This document shows positions 17,683 to 26,330 of a stretch of 64,000 nucleotides of DNA, piece after piece. A program made the position numbers and the translations under genes. Every line of letters begins with the position of its first letter. Position 1 is the stretch's first letter. Under the pieces are notes generated by a model. The model saw only the letters and a program-made list of their open reading frames with translations. It did not search any database and was not told the origin of the DNA. The stretch is from Collinsella aerofaciens (GTDB lineage: Bacteria; Actinomycetota; Coriobacteriia; Coriobacteriales; Coriobacteriaceae), in assembly GCF_005845035.1 (NCBI RefSeq), contig NZ_SPFO01000004.1, positions 62,001 through 126,000 of the forward strand. Reading direction: 5' to 3'.

Positions 17683-17742
17683 CTGATTGCAGTTTAAAGC
17701 CTGCGGCGGGGTGCCCGGGCATAGCGTTCGAAAGGGTTGAAT

Positions 17743-18618
17743 ATGTTCGATATGGTTTCACGCCGCGGTTTTGTCTCGCTTTCTGCTGCCGCTGCCGCCG
17801 GCCTTGGCCTTGCCGGCTGCTCGGGCAACAAGACGTCCGAGCCCGCTGGCTCCGATGTCGGCTCCGCCAAGTCTTCCTCTAAGAAGAAGGCTGTCGAGCT
17901 GCAGGTCTTTGCCGCCAACTCGCTCGAGAAAGCTCTGCCCGAGGTTCAGGAGCTCTACGCCGAGCAGACCGGCACCACGTTTGCCGACACGCAGTTTAAG
18001 GCGTCTGGCGACCTTGTCGAGCAGATGCGCGCCGGTGCTGCGGTCGACGTGCTCATCACCGCTTCCAAGGGCACCATGGACGACGCCGAGGCCGCCGAGC
18101 TCGTCGATACCGATACCCGTGAGGATATGTTCGTCAACGATCTCGTGATCATTCGCGCCGAGGGCTCCGACACCAAGGTCGAGGCCATCGCCGACGTCGC
18201 GAATCTGGACGGCAAGATCGCCATTGGCGACGCCAAGACCGTTCCCGCCGGCAAGTACGCCAACCAGGCGCTGGCTTCTGTGGGCCTCTACACCGGCACC
18301 GAGGGCGATGACGGCGAGTACGTGCCCGAGATCGCCAACAAGGTCGCGCTGGCCGACAAGGTCGGCACCGCTGCCGCCTACGTTTCTGCGGGCGACTGCG
18401 TGGCTGGCTTTGTCTACAGTTCCGACATCTTCCGCTATGACGGCATCGAGGAGGCCTTCGTGTGCCCCGAGGATTCGCACAAGCCCATCGTGTACCCGGG
18501 TGCCGTTGCCGAGAGCTCCGAGCACGCCGACGAGGCCAAGGCGTTTATCGACTTTTGCCTGACCAACAAAAAGGCCCAGAAGATTTGGGCCAAGTACGGC
18601 TTTGAGCTTTCCGCGTAG
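17743..18618 (+). CDS. modA: Molybdate ABC transporter substrate-binding lipoprotein
   Basis: Captures molybdate (or tungstate) outside the membrane for the ModBC importer. It has 291 residues. The N-terminus has a twin-arginine motif, SRRGF, an alanine-rich core and the lipobox LAGC, so it is probably a Tat-exported lipoprotein. Mature-domain features match ModA: LQVFAANSLEKALPEV, DVLITASKGTMDDA, GDAKTVPAGKYA and CVAGFVYSSD. ATG 17743 sits 6 bp after GAAAGGG. It is the first gene of modABC, behind the inverted-repeat promoter. An in-frame TTG two codons earlier is an alternative start. Confidence 0.92.
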   Translation: MFDMVSRRGFVSLSAAAAAGLGLAGCSGNKTSEPAGSDVGSAKSSSKKKAVELQVFAANSLEKALPEVQELYAEQTGTTFADTQFKASGDLVEQMRAGAAVDVLITASKGTMDDAEAAELVDTDTREDMFVNDLVIIRAEGSDTKVEAIADVANLDGKIAIGDAKTVPAGKYANQALASVGLYTGTEGDDGEYVPEIANKVALADKVGTAAAYVSAGDCVAGFVYSSDIFRYDGIEEAFVCPEDSHKPIVYPGAVAESSEHADEAKAFIDFCLTNKKAQKIWAKYGFELSA

Positions 18619-18686
18619 TGCGGCTTGGCGCGATAATTCCATCGTTTTGTGTTTCACTCCGTCCTTGTATTCGCTTGGAGCTTTTC

Positions 18687-20129
18687 GTGCTTAATAGATT
18701 CTGCATCCTTGTCGCCTGTGCTTTAACCTTCACGCTTTGCTGGGTGCCGGGATTTGCGTTTGCTGGAGACGCTGAGGATGGAGCTCAGGTTGCTGCGACC
18801 GCCCATGGGCTTTCCTATGGGATCGAGGGTTTTGAGCGGTTGGCCAAGGGGACCGCTCGTGCCATGGAGGGCCAGCCTGAGGGCTACCGGTTTCCCGTTG
18901 ACGAGGACGTGGACCTTGTAGTGGCGCCTGCTGCCGATCGCGTTGTGGTGTGGATATCGCCCAAGGCGGTCGAGAAGTATGGATTGGATCCGCAGGACAA
19001 CGAGTGCGTATCGGGTCTCAAGGCCCTCGTCTGTGAGCTCGACAGCGTAAACTGCATGGGAGGTGCGCAGCTAGGGGACGTGGATCTTCCTTGGTATGTC
19101 ACGGCGGAAACAACGTTTGACGCCGGCGGGTATACCTATGGCTTTGACGAGCGCGGTGCGGATGGGGACCGCTATGTGGTGATTGCATCGGCCTCGGGTG
19201 ATGCCAAGGGCGGCGCGCGTTGGCTTGATAGCGCTCAAATGGTAGAGGCATCGTCTGTCGTGTTGCAGGATGAGCAGGGGCCCTTGACCTCTCTGACTTC
19301 CTTTTTGGGCGACATCGACTATCGCCCGTTTTGGGTGTCTATCAAAACGAGCGGCCTCGCCCTAGTGATTGCCTTTGCACTGGGCCTGTTTGCCGCGTGG
19401 AAGACTATGGGTACCTCGAGTCGCATCAAGGGCCTGCTCGATTCGGTCTTTACGATTCCTATGGTGCTGCCGCCCACGGTCTGCGGCTTTTTGCTCCTCA
19501 TGCTGTTTGGCCGCTCGACCGGGGTGGGCCGGTGGCTCATCGCGCACGGCATCTCGATCGTCTTTACCTGGCCCGCGGCGGTCATTTCGGCCGTCGTTGT
19601 GTCGTTTCCGCTGGTCTACCGCACGGCGCTCGGAGCCTTCGAGAGCCTCGACACGCAGATGCTCGATGCGGCGCGCACGCTTGGCTGGTCCGAACGTCGC
19701 ATCTTTGCCAAGCTCATGATGCCGCTCGGCTGGCCCTCCATCGCCGCCGGCACGGTGCTCGCCTTTGCCCGCGCGATGGGCGAGTTTGGCTGCACGCTGT
19801 TCTTTGCGGGCAACTACGCCGGTATTACGCAGACCATCCCCATTGCCATCTACTTTGAGTGGATGGGCGGCAACACGTCGGTGGCCCTCTTTTGGGTCGT
19901 GGTCGTAATTGCGTTCAGTTTCCTGGTCATCCTATTCATCAACATGTACACGGCGCATTCGCAAAAGTATCGCGAGCGCGGCCTGTCCCGCGCGGAGCGC
20001 AAGCAGGCCAAGCAGCTGGGCGGCCAGACCGATTCGCTCGACCCAGTCGGCGGAGATGCGCTGCGTATCGATCGCGAGGCGTTGGCCGAGCTTATGCGCG
20101 ATGACACGGTCGCAAAGGGAGGTCGATAA
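18687..20129 (+). CDS. modB: Molybdate ABC transporter permease with large N-terminal extracytoplasmic domain
   Basis: The membrane permease of the molybdate importer, with 480 residues against about 225 for a usual ModB. The C-terminal half is a standard permease: membrane segments from about residue 214 and the EAA-type loop DAARTLGWSERRIFAKLMMPLGWPSI (written here only as start DAARTLGWS). The first ~30 residues form a signal peptide (ALTFTLCWVPGFAFA) followed by ~180 residues of soluble domain of unknown family. GTG 18687 is preceded by TTGGAG. A GTG at 18618 overlapping the modA stop is the alternative. modC follows 3 bp later. Confidence 0.85.
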   Translation: MLNRFCILVACALTFTLCWVPGFAFAGDAEDGAQVAATAHGLSYGIEGFERLAKGTARAMEGQPEGYRFPVDEDVDLVVAPAADRVVVWISPKAVEKYGLDPQDNECVSGLKALVCELDSVNCMGGAQLGDVDLPWYVTAETTFDAGGYTYGFDERGADGDRYVVIASASGDAKGGARWLDSAQMVEASSVVLQDEQGPLTSLTSFLGDIDYRPFWVSIKTSGLALVIAFALGLFAAWKTMGTSSRIKGLLDSVFTIPMVLPPTVCGFLLLMLFGRSTGVGRWLIAHGISIVFTWPAAVISAVVVSFPLVYRTALGAFESLDTQMLDAARTLGWSERRIFAKLMMPLGWPSIAAGTVLAFARAMGEFGCTLFFAGNYAGITQTIPIAIYFEWMGGNTSVALFWVVVVIAFSFLVILFINMYTAHSQKYRERGLSRAERKQAKQLGGQTDSLDPVGGDALRIDREALAELMRDDTVAKGGR

Positions 20130-20132
20130 GCC

Positions 20133-21203
20133 ATGTCGCTCGTTCTGGATATCAAAAAGCGCTATCCCGGCTTTACTCTCGACATTCAGCTCGAGGCTGG
20201 CGAGGAGCGCGTGGCGCTGCTGGGTGCCTCGGGTTGTGGCAAGAGCTGTACGCTGCGCTGCATTGCCGGCGTGGAGACGCCCGACGAGGGCAAGATCGTC
20301 GTCAACGGTGTGACCTTTTTTGACTCGTCGGCGGGCATCAACCTGTCGCCCCAGGAGCGCAAATGCGCCCTGCTGTTCCAAAACTATCAGCTCTTTCCCA
20401 ACATGACGGTGGCCGATAACGTATGCGCCGGTGTAAAGGATGCGGGCGACGCCGTGGCGCGCAAAAGGCTGGCCGAGCGCTATCTGGGCATTTTCGGTCT
20501 AGCCGATTTTGCCGACCGCTACCCCGCGCGACTCTCGGGCGGGCAGCAGCAACGCGTGGCGCTTGCCCGTATGGTGGCGGCGCATCCGGGCATTTTTATG
20601 TTCGACGAGCCCATGAGCGCGCTCGATTCCTATCTTAAGAGCGCGCTCGAGCAGAACATGCTCGACCTGTTCGATGTATGCAACCGCACCGTGCTCTACG
20701 TGAGTCACGATATCGACGAGGCGTGCCGTCTGTGCGAGCGCATCTGCGTGATGCACAACGGGCATGTTGAGGAGATCGGCTCCATCGAGGACGTGGTCCG
20801 TCGTCCGCAGACGCTGGCGGCGCTGCGCCTGACGGGGTGCAAGAACACAAGCCGGGCGCGCAAGATCGGCGACGAGGAAGTTGAGGCGCTCGACTGGGGC
20901 ATGAGCTTTAACGTGGGTCGTGAGGTTCCCGATACTGTGGCGTTCCTGGGCATTCGCGCAAGCTACTTCCATGTTGACAATCGCGCTGAGCGGGGGCGCA
21001 ACAGCTATGATTTGCACGTGGCCCGTGTGAGCGATTCGCGCTTTGAGCGGCTGGTATTGCTGGACGTGCCGCGCGCTGATGCGCCCACGCGTCTGCAGTG
21101 GAAGGTCAACAAAGTGAACGTTGCTGCCGACGGGCTGCCGCAAGCAGGCGAGACGCTGCGCATGCATTTTGATGCCAGCAGGATCCATTTGGTTTGTCGA
21201 TAG
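20133..21203 (+). CDS. modC: Molybdate ABC transporter ATP-binding protein
   Basis: ATPase that powers molybdate import. It has 356 residues. Walker A is GASGCGKS (~residues 30-37), the ABC signature is LSGGQQQR (~135-142), Walker B is [12 protein letters not shown] (~154-165) and the H-loop is YVSHDIDEA. About 120 residues after the ATPase domain form a regulatory TOBE-like region, as in ModC. ATG 20133 is 3 bp after modB with GGGAGG ahead. It ends the modABC operon. Confidence 0.92.
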   Translation: MSLVLDIKKRYPGFTLDIQLEAGEERVALLGASGCGKSCTLRCIAGVETPDEGKIVVNGVTFFDSSAGINLSPQERKCALLFQNYQLFPNMTVADNVCAGVKDAGDAVARKRLAERYLGIFGLADFADRYPARLSGGQQQRVALARMVAAHPGIFMFDEPMSALDSYLKSALEQNMLDLFDVCNRTVLYVSHDIDEACRLCERICVMHNGHVEEIGSIEDVVRRPQTLAALRLTGCKNTSRARKIGDEEVEALDWGMSFNVGREVPDTVAFLGIRASYFHVDNRAERGRNSYDLHVARVSDSRFERLVLLDVPRADAPTRLQWKVNKVNVAADGLPQAGETLRMHFDASRIHLVCR

Positions 21204-21405
21204 CGTCGGGTAATGCTGTCGGGGATATAAGCCTCGGTGGCTTTGTTTTTACCGTTCGCCAAATGAGGGATGACAAACTCTTATCAATCAAGATAATAAT
21301 TTATTAAACGACGGCACACGACGCTGTCGTACGAATGTCAACGGTGTTCGCATGGTCGATGACCGTTGATATAGTTGACCTCAACTTGTAAGGGAGGGTG
21401 CGCAC
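21204..21405 (+). promoter_or_regulatory. Promoter region of the double-cubane operon
   Basis: A low-GC stretch follows modC. At 21347-21352 TTCGCA and at 21370-21375 TATAGT are spaced 17 bp and make a plausible sigma-70 promoter. An inverted repeat TCAACGGT (21338-21345) / ACCGTTGA (21362-21369) brackets the -35 and abuts the -10, so it is a good operator candidate. The regulator is unknown. Confidence 0.5.
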
Positions 21406-21474
21406 ATGCCACAAACGACATACATTCGCCGCGTTGCCGCGCGTGCCCTATATATGGCTCGGAGTCGCATATGA
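21406..21474 (+). CDS. Possible 22-residue leader peptide
   Basis: ATG 21406 is preceded by AGGGAGGG, a better ribosome site than most genes here have, and opens a 22-codon frame (MPQTTYIRRVAARAL…, ending ARSRI) that stops at TGA 21472-21474. That stop overlaps a second ATG (21471) of a frame running into the next gene. Position between the promoter and the double-cubane gene suggests a translated leader or attenuator. No homologue is known to me and it may be chance. Confidence 0.3.
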   Translation: MPQTTYIRRVAARALYMARSRI

Positions 21475-21634
21475 GCAGGTATGTTCACGGCTCCGGGAGA
21501 GACGACGCACAACTAAATAGTCAACCGCAAAGCAGGTTCCCCAAAATTCCGGGTTTGAGCACGGCCGGGCAATCGCCGCCCGTCGTGCATCGATACCGCT
21601 GTTATCCGTTTTTTGGTTCGAGAGGGGAACCGTC

Positions 21635-22918
21635 ATGGCTGAAGAATTTGATTTCCATCCGATGTGGGAGAGCCTCGGCATGAATCTTGCCGACCACGAC
21701 ATGCTGCTGGGCGCCGTGGGCCAGATGTACGGCGATATGTTCCTGACGCAGAACAATCGCCCCAAGTCCACGTCCTACCTGGACTTTGTGGCCACCAACA
21801 TCCACAGTGGCCGTATTAAGGAGATGCTCGACAAGAAGGAGGCTGGCGAGGCCACCAAGATCGTCGGTTCGTTCTGCGTGTACGTTCCCGAGGAGATTGT
21901 ACTTGCCTGTGACGGCATTCCCGTGGGTCTGTGCTCGGGTGCCGATTGGGCAACCGATAAGGTTGAGGAGCACCTGCCACGCAACACTTGTCCGCTCATC
22001 AAGAGCTTTGCCGGCTTTAAGCTGGGCGAGGTCTGCCCCTATATTGAGTCGAGTGACTTGGTGGTAGGCGAGAACACCTGCGATGGCAAGAAGAAAGCCT
22101 ACGAGTTCTTTGCAACGCAAAAGAACATGTACGTCATGGATATTCCCAACGTGCACGACGAGTCGACGCTCGTGACCTGGAAGGCCGAGGTCAAGAAGCT
22201 CGCCGCCAAGATCGAGGACGAGTGCGGCGTCAAGATTACGCCCGAGCGTCTGAAGGCCGCCATCCACGCCGTCAATGAGAAGCGCCGCGCCCTGCAGCGC
22301 CTCGCTGCAACCCGCGCTGCCGACCCGGCGCCCATCAGCGGTCTCGACAGCCTGCTGACCGTTCAGGCCGCCTTTATGGACGACACGCCGCGTCTGACCG
22401 GAGCCATCAACGATATGGCGGCTGAGTGCGAGCAGCGTGTCGAGGCCGGCGAGGGCGTGGCGCCCAAGGGGACCAAGCGCATCCTGTACACCGGTACGCC
22501 CATGGCCGTGCCCAACTGGAAGCTGTTCAACCTCATCGAGAAGGCCGGCGGCGTTGTGGTGGGCGAGGAGTCCTGCACGGGTTCGCGTTACTACAAGGAC
22601 CTGGTGGACGAGAGCGGCGAGACGGTCGACGAGATGCTCGATGCCATCGCCGAGCGCTACTTTAAGATCAACTGCGCCGTCTTTACGCCCAACGACCAGC
22701 GTATGAAGGACATTGTCCAGATGGCCAAGGACCTGCATGCCGACGGCATCGTCGACGTGGCCCTGCAGTTCTGCACGCTCTACGAGATGGAGTCGTTTGC
22801 CGTGGAGAAGGCCGCCGAGGAGGCCGGCATCCCGTTTATGCACATCACGACCGACTACGCCGGCGAGGACGCCGGTCAACTGCAAACCAGGATTGAGGCT
22901 TTCTTGGAAACCATTTAG
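21635..22918 (+). CDS. Double-cubane-cluster-type reductase, paralogue 1 (2-hydroxyacyl-CoA dehydratase superfamily)
   Basis: A 427-residue protein of the HgdB/BcrB-like superfamily, closest by motif to the YjiM/double-cubane-cluster proteins that hold an [8Fe-9S] cluster and are driven to low potential by an ATPase partner. Cysteine sites match that layout: GSFCVYVPEEIVLACDG, RNTCPLIKS and ENTCDGKKK in the first half, then GEESCTGSRYY in the second. No CoA-transferase or partner dehydratase subunit is nearby, so it is not a standard hydroxyacyl-CoA dehydratase. The substrate is unknown. GAGAGGGG precedes ATG 21635. The activase gene is at 24387. Confidence 0.82.
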   Translation: MAEEFDFHPMWESLGMNLADHDMLLGAVGQMYGDMFLTQNNRPKSTSYLDFVATNIHSGRIKEMLDKKEAGEATKIVGSFCVYVPEEIVLACDGIPVGLCSGADWATDKVEEHLPRNTCPLIKSFAGFKLGEVCPYIESSDLVVGENTCDGKKKAYEFFATQKNMYVMDIPNVHDESTLVTWKAEVKKLAAKIEDECGVKITPERLKAAIHAVNEKRRALQRLAATRAADPAPISGLDSLLTVQAAFMDDTPRLTGAINDMAAECEQRVEAGEGVAPKGTKRILYTGTPMAVPNWKLFNLIEKAGGVVVGEESCTGSRYYKDLVDESGETVDEMLDAIAERYFKINCAVFTPNDQRMKDIVQMAKDLHADGIVDVALQFCTLYEMESFAVEKAAEEAGIPFMHITTDYAGEDAGQLQTRIEAFLETI

Positions 22919-22933
22919 GACTATCCGTCCCGG

Positions 22934-23035
22934 CGGCTTCTCCAGGCACCCGATCTTGCCGTTCAAACCGTCGCTTGCGTGCCAAAGTACGCGGCGCGTC
23001 TCTTTCACGGCAACCTCGGGCACCTGGGAAAGCCG
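22934..23035. repeat. Imperfect hairpin repeat, family B copy 1
   Basis: About 100 bp between the two reductase genes forms an imperfect inverted repeat. It shares long blocks, such as AAACCGTCGCTTGCGT and CCAAAGTACGC, with the copy after the second reductase gene (24227-24334). The two copies flank that gene. Confidence 0.75.
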
Positions 23036-23068
23036 TTTCCTTGGTTGGTTAAAAGGTTTAGGAGTTAT

Positions 23069-24232
23069 ATGTCGGAAAATATTGAGCAGCCGTTGCCCAG
23101 CACGTTTGAGGAGTTCAACGAGCAGCGCAAGGCGGCGTTTATTCGCGTTAAGGATTACAAGCAGGCGGGTAATCGCCTGGTCGGCTTTTTGTGCAGCTAT
23201 ACGCCGCTCGAGATTATCGATGCCGCGGGGGCTGCGAGTGTCGCTCTGTGCGGTACGTCCGATGAGGTGATTCCCGAGGCCGAGAAGGTGCTGCCGGCAA
23301 ACCTCTGCCCGCTCATCAAGTCGACCTACGGCTTTGCCTACTCGCAAAAGTGCCCGTTTACGTACTTTAGCGACATGATCATCGGCGAGACCACCTGCGA
23401 CGGCAAGAAGAAGATGTACGAGCTGCTCAACGAGCTCAAGCGCACGCACATTCTGCATCTTCCGCAGGGTCGCGATCGCGCCTACGAGCGTGAAGGCTGG
23501 TACGAGGAGTGCCGCCTGCTCAAGGAGGAGCTCGAGAACTTCTACGGTATTACGATCACCGATGACGACCTTCGTGCTGCCGTTCGTCGCCGCAACCGCT
23601 TGCGTGCGGCCCAGCTCGAGATGTTTGCGCTGCAGGCCAACCAGCCGGCGGCCATGAGCGGCGTCGATCTGATGAGCACCATGTTTGCCGGTACGTTCAG
23701 CTTTGATATCGAGGCCTATACGCAGCAGCTGGAGCAAAAGGTTGCCAAGCTGCGCGAGGCCTACGACGCGGGCGAGCGCCCGGTCGCGGCAGACGCCAAG
23801 CGCATTCTGATCACCGGCTGCCCGGTGGGCGGCGTGATCAACAAGATCGGTCGCACCATCGAGTCCAACGGCGGCGTGGTCGTGTGCATGGACGACTGCT
23901 CGGGCGAGCGCACGGCGGCCATGATGATCGATCCGGAGGCTCCCGACATCCTGCGCTCCATCGCCGACCGCTACCTGGACATCAACTGCTCGGTCATGAC
24001 GCCCAACGACGGTCGTATGGAAAACACGCTGGCTATGTGCGAGAAGTATCATGTCGATGGCGTGGTAGAGAGCGTGCTACAGGCTTGCCACACCTTCAAC
24101 GTTGAGAGCGCGCGCATGCAGGAGGCCGTCGAGGGTGCGGGTATTCCGTATATGAAGATCGAGACCGACTACAGCAACGGCGACATGGGCCAGATCGAGA
24201 CCCGCATCGCCGCCTTCATCGAAACCCTCTAG
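23069..24232 (+). CDS. Double-cubane-cluster-type reductase, paralogue 2
   Basis: A 387-residue paralogue of the preceding protein, again from the 2-hydroxyacyl-CoA dehydratase D-subunit/YjiM superfamily. It conserves the cluster cysteines: [51 protein letters not shown] and [10 protein letters not shown]. The frame is open further upstream, but ATG 23069 follows AGGAG and gives a standard N-terminus. The stop codon lies inside the stem of the hairpin repeat downstream. Two paralogues could form a heterodimer or be separate enzymes sharing one activator. Sequence does not decide. Confidence 0.82.
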   Translation: MSENIEQPLPSTFEEFNEQRKAAFIRVKDYKQAGNRLVGFLCSYTPLEIIDAAGAASVALCGTSDEVIPEAEKVLPANLCPLIKSTYGFAYSQKCPFTYFSDMIIGETTCDGKKKMYELLNELKRTHILHLPQGRDRAYEREGWYEECRLLKEELENFYGITITDDDLRAAVRRRNRLRAAQLEMFALQANQPAAMSGVDLMSTMFAGTFSFDIEAYTQQLEQKVAKLREAYDAGERPVAADAKRILITGCPVGGVINKIGRTIESNGGVVVCMDDCSGERTAAMMIDPEAPDILRSIADRYLDINCSVMTPNDGRMENTLAMCEKYHVDGVVESVLQACHTFNVESARMQEAVEGAGIPYMKIETDYSNGDMGQIETRIAAFIETL

Positions 24233-24334
24233 GTTTCTCAGGCACCGGATCTTGCCCCTCAAACCGTCGCTTGCGTACCAAAGTACGCTGCGCTCCTCTT
24301 TCGGGGCAACCTCCGGCACCTGAGAAACCTAGAG
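24227..24334. repeat. Imperfect hairpin repeat, family B copy 2
   Basis: CTCTAGGTTTCTCAGG (24227-24242) pairs with CCTGAGAAACCTAGAG (24319-24334), and the stem continues inward through GCACCGG and TTGCCCC with mismatches. The paralogue 2 stop codon (24230-24232) is within the left arm. The inner loop matches copy 1 at 22934-23035 closely. Confidence 0.8.
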
Positions 24335-24386
24335 CTAAGGCGCCTGAACGCGCCGCTACCTTTGATGTTTAGATTGGGAGAGAGCC

Positions 24387-25151
24387 ATGATGGGGATCGG
24401 GATCGATATCGGGTCTACGGCGGCTAAGGCTGCTGTGGTCGACGGGGAGGGTTCGGTGGCGTGGACGTGCGTGCAGCCAACCGGGTTCTCCTCGGTCGAT
24501 GCTTCCGAGCGGCTGCGCGAGGCACTGGCAGCGGCCGGCTATGACGTGGCTGCCGACGACGTGCGTGTGGTCGCGACTGGCTACGGCCGTGTCGCCGTGC
24601 CCTATGCGCACAAGGTCGTGACAGAGATCACCTGCCACGGTACCGGTGCCGTGCGCCTGTTTGGCGATCACGGCACGGTGATCGACGTGGGCGGTCAGGA
24701 CACCAAGGTCATTCAGCTTAAAAGTGGCCGCGTGGCCAAGTTTGCCATGAACGACAGGTGCGCCGCCGGCACGGGGCGCTTTTTGGAGATCATGGCCGAC
24801 CGCCTAGGCATTTCCCAGCAGCAGATGGCCGACCTGGCGCGTTCCGGCGAGCCCACCAAGATCAGCAGCATGTGTACGGTGTTTGCCGAAAGCGAGGTTA
24901 TCAGCCTGATCGGTCGCGGTGAGCCGCGCGAGAACATAGCCCGCGGTGTGATCGACAGCGTGGTCTCGCGCGTGGCGACCATGGCCGGGCAGGCGGCGGG
25001 CGCCCCGTATTACCTGACCGGTGGCCTGTGCGAGAACGCCTTCGTGGTGGAGCGGTTGGGCGAGCTACTGGGGTCGCCGGTGACCACCTCGCCCCAGGCT
25101 CGCTTTGCCGGAGCGATTGGCGCGGCGATTCGCGCACAGGCGCTCAATTAA
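24387..25151 (+). CDS. ATP-dependent activase for double-cubane/2-hydroxyacyl-CoA dehydratase enzymes (YjiL-like)
   Basis: A 254-residue ASKHA-fold ATPase of the BadF/BadG/HgdC family. It uses ATP to push electrons from a [4Fe-4S] cluster at its dimer interface into a partner reductase. Visible motifs are GIDIGSTAAKAAVVD (residues 5-19), VIDVGGQDTK (~104-113), and the two cluster cysteines in NDRCAAGTGRF (~129) and SSMCTVFAESE (~166). Two adjacent ATG codons (24387, 24390) follow GGGAGAG. It lies with both putative partners in one operon and 70 bp before selD. Confidence 0.88.
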   Translation: MMGIGIDIGSTAAKAAVVDGEGSVAWTCVQPTGFSSVDASERLREALAAAGYDVAADDVRVVATGYGRVAVPYAHKVVTEITCHGTGAVRLFGDHGTVIDVGGQDTKVIQLKSGRVAKFAMNDRCAAGTGRFLEIMADRLGISQQQMADLARSGEPTKISSMCTVFAESEVISLIGRGEPRENIARGVIDSVVSRVATMAGQAAGAPYYLTGGLCENAFVVERLGELLGSPVTTSPQARFAGAIGAAIRAQALN

Positions 25152-25221
25152 TGCATCCGCCGCAGGCTCGCATTCATGCGTATACTGGGAGAAAATGATT
25201 GACCGATGAGAGGAGGTATCG

Positions 25222-26271
25222 ATGGCTGACGATCAGATTAGGCTCACGTCTATGACGGCCGCGAGCGGTTGAGCCGCTAAGTTGGCTCCTGGAGCCCTCG
25301 CCCAGGTCCTGGGCGACTTGCCAAATGTGCATAACGACAACTTGCTCGTGGGGTTCGATACCTCTGACGATGCGAGCGTCTTCCGCGTAGGGGAGAACCT
25401 GGGGCTTGTGCAGTCCATCGACTTCTTCCCGCCGATGGTCGACGATCCGTTTCTGTTTGGCCAGATTGCCGCGGCCAACTCGCTGTCGGACATCTACGCC
25501 ATGGGCGGGCGGCCGAGCCATGCCATGAACCTACTCTGCATACCCAGTTGTCTGGGCATCGAGGGTGCCGGTCAGATTCTGGCGGGCGGCGCCGACAAGT
25601 GCGTCGAGGCGGGTTGCTCCATCGCGGGCGGCCATACCATCAACGACGACGAGCCCAAGTATGGCCTGTCTGTGAGCGGCTTTGTCGCGCTCGACCGCAT
25701 GCTCGCCAACAGCGGCGCACGCGTGGGCGATGTTCTGCTGCTGACCAAGGCGATCGGCTCGGGCATTATCACCACGGCCATTAAGGGCGAGCTCATCGAG
25801 CAGGACGAGGCCGCGGCCATGTTTGACTCGATGCGCACCCTCAACGAGGCTCCGATTCGTCTGGCCGAGGGACTTGAGCTTCACGGCTGCACCGACATTA
25901 CGGGCTTTGGTCTGATCGGGCACGCGTGCGAGATGGCCGAGGGCTCGGGCGTGCAAGTTGAGCTTGCGTCGGGGGCGGTACCGCTCTTTGACCAGGTGCT
26001 CGACATGGCGCGTCTGGGCATTATCCCCGCGGGCTCCTACCGCAACCAGGACTTCTTTGGCCCGCGCGTGGCTGCCGACGAGGACCTGGAGCCGGGCATG
26101 CTGGATGCGCTGTACGATCCGCAGACGTCTGGTGGCCTGCTTATCGCGGCACCTGCTGCCGATGTGGATGAGCTTGCGCGCCGTCTGCATGCCGAGGGTC
26201 GCATCGCCGCCGTCGTCGGTCGCGTGTGCGAGCCGGTGCCAGGCGGTCCTGCCGTTCGCGTTGTGCATTAA
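25222..26271 (+). CDS. selD: Selenide, water dikinase with selenocysteine at residue 17 (UGA 25270-25272 read through)
   Basis: Makes selenophosphate from selenide and ATP, the selenium donor for Sec-tRNA and for other selenium uses. The true frame starts at ATG 25222 after AGGAGG. It passes in-frame TGA 25270-25272 in the context ASG-U-AAK, exactly where E. coli SelD has its catalytic cysteine (ASGCGCK). Then it continues without a break to TAA 26271, giving 349 residues. Further family motifs are VGFDTSDDASVF, SIDFFPPMVDDPF and GGHTINDDEPKYGL. Reading only the frame after TGA would lose the N-terminal catalytic segment. The 59-bp gap to yedF contains a hairpin. Confidence 0.94.
25273..25314 (+). 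promoter_or_regulatory. Putative bacterial SECIS element of selD
   Basis: Two short perfect stems follow the UGA: GGCTC-CTG-GAGCC (25284-25296), with its loop 17 nt downstream of the codon, and GCCCAG-GTC-CTGGGC (25300-25314). Distance and hairpin size of the first suit SelB recognition. Which one is used is not decidable here. Confidence 0.55.
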
Positions 26272-26287
26272 GGAAAACCGTTTATGC

Positions 26288-26317
26288 GACCGCCTACTGT
26301 TCTGGGCGGTCCCTTTT
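26288..26317 (+). terminator. Hairpin with T-tract between selD and yedF
   Basis: GACCGCC (26288-26294) pairs with GGCGGTC (26305-26311), followed by CCTTTT. In the operon it could act as a partial terminator that lowers expression of yedF and later genes. Confidence 0.55.
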
Positions 26318-26330
26318 GAAAGGAAAAACT

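Noticed and set aside
21602-24052. An 816-codon minus-strand frame opposite the double-cubane genes
   Set aside because: It is a shadow of two plus-strand genes with conserved cluster-cysteine motifs and has no ribosome site or domain of its own.
25282-26271. selD starting downstream of TGA 25270
   Set aside because: That start would drop the conserved ASG(U/C) catalytic segment and lacks a ribosome site, whereas ATG 25222 has AGGAGG at ideal spacing.
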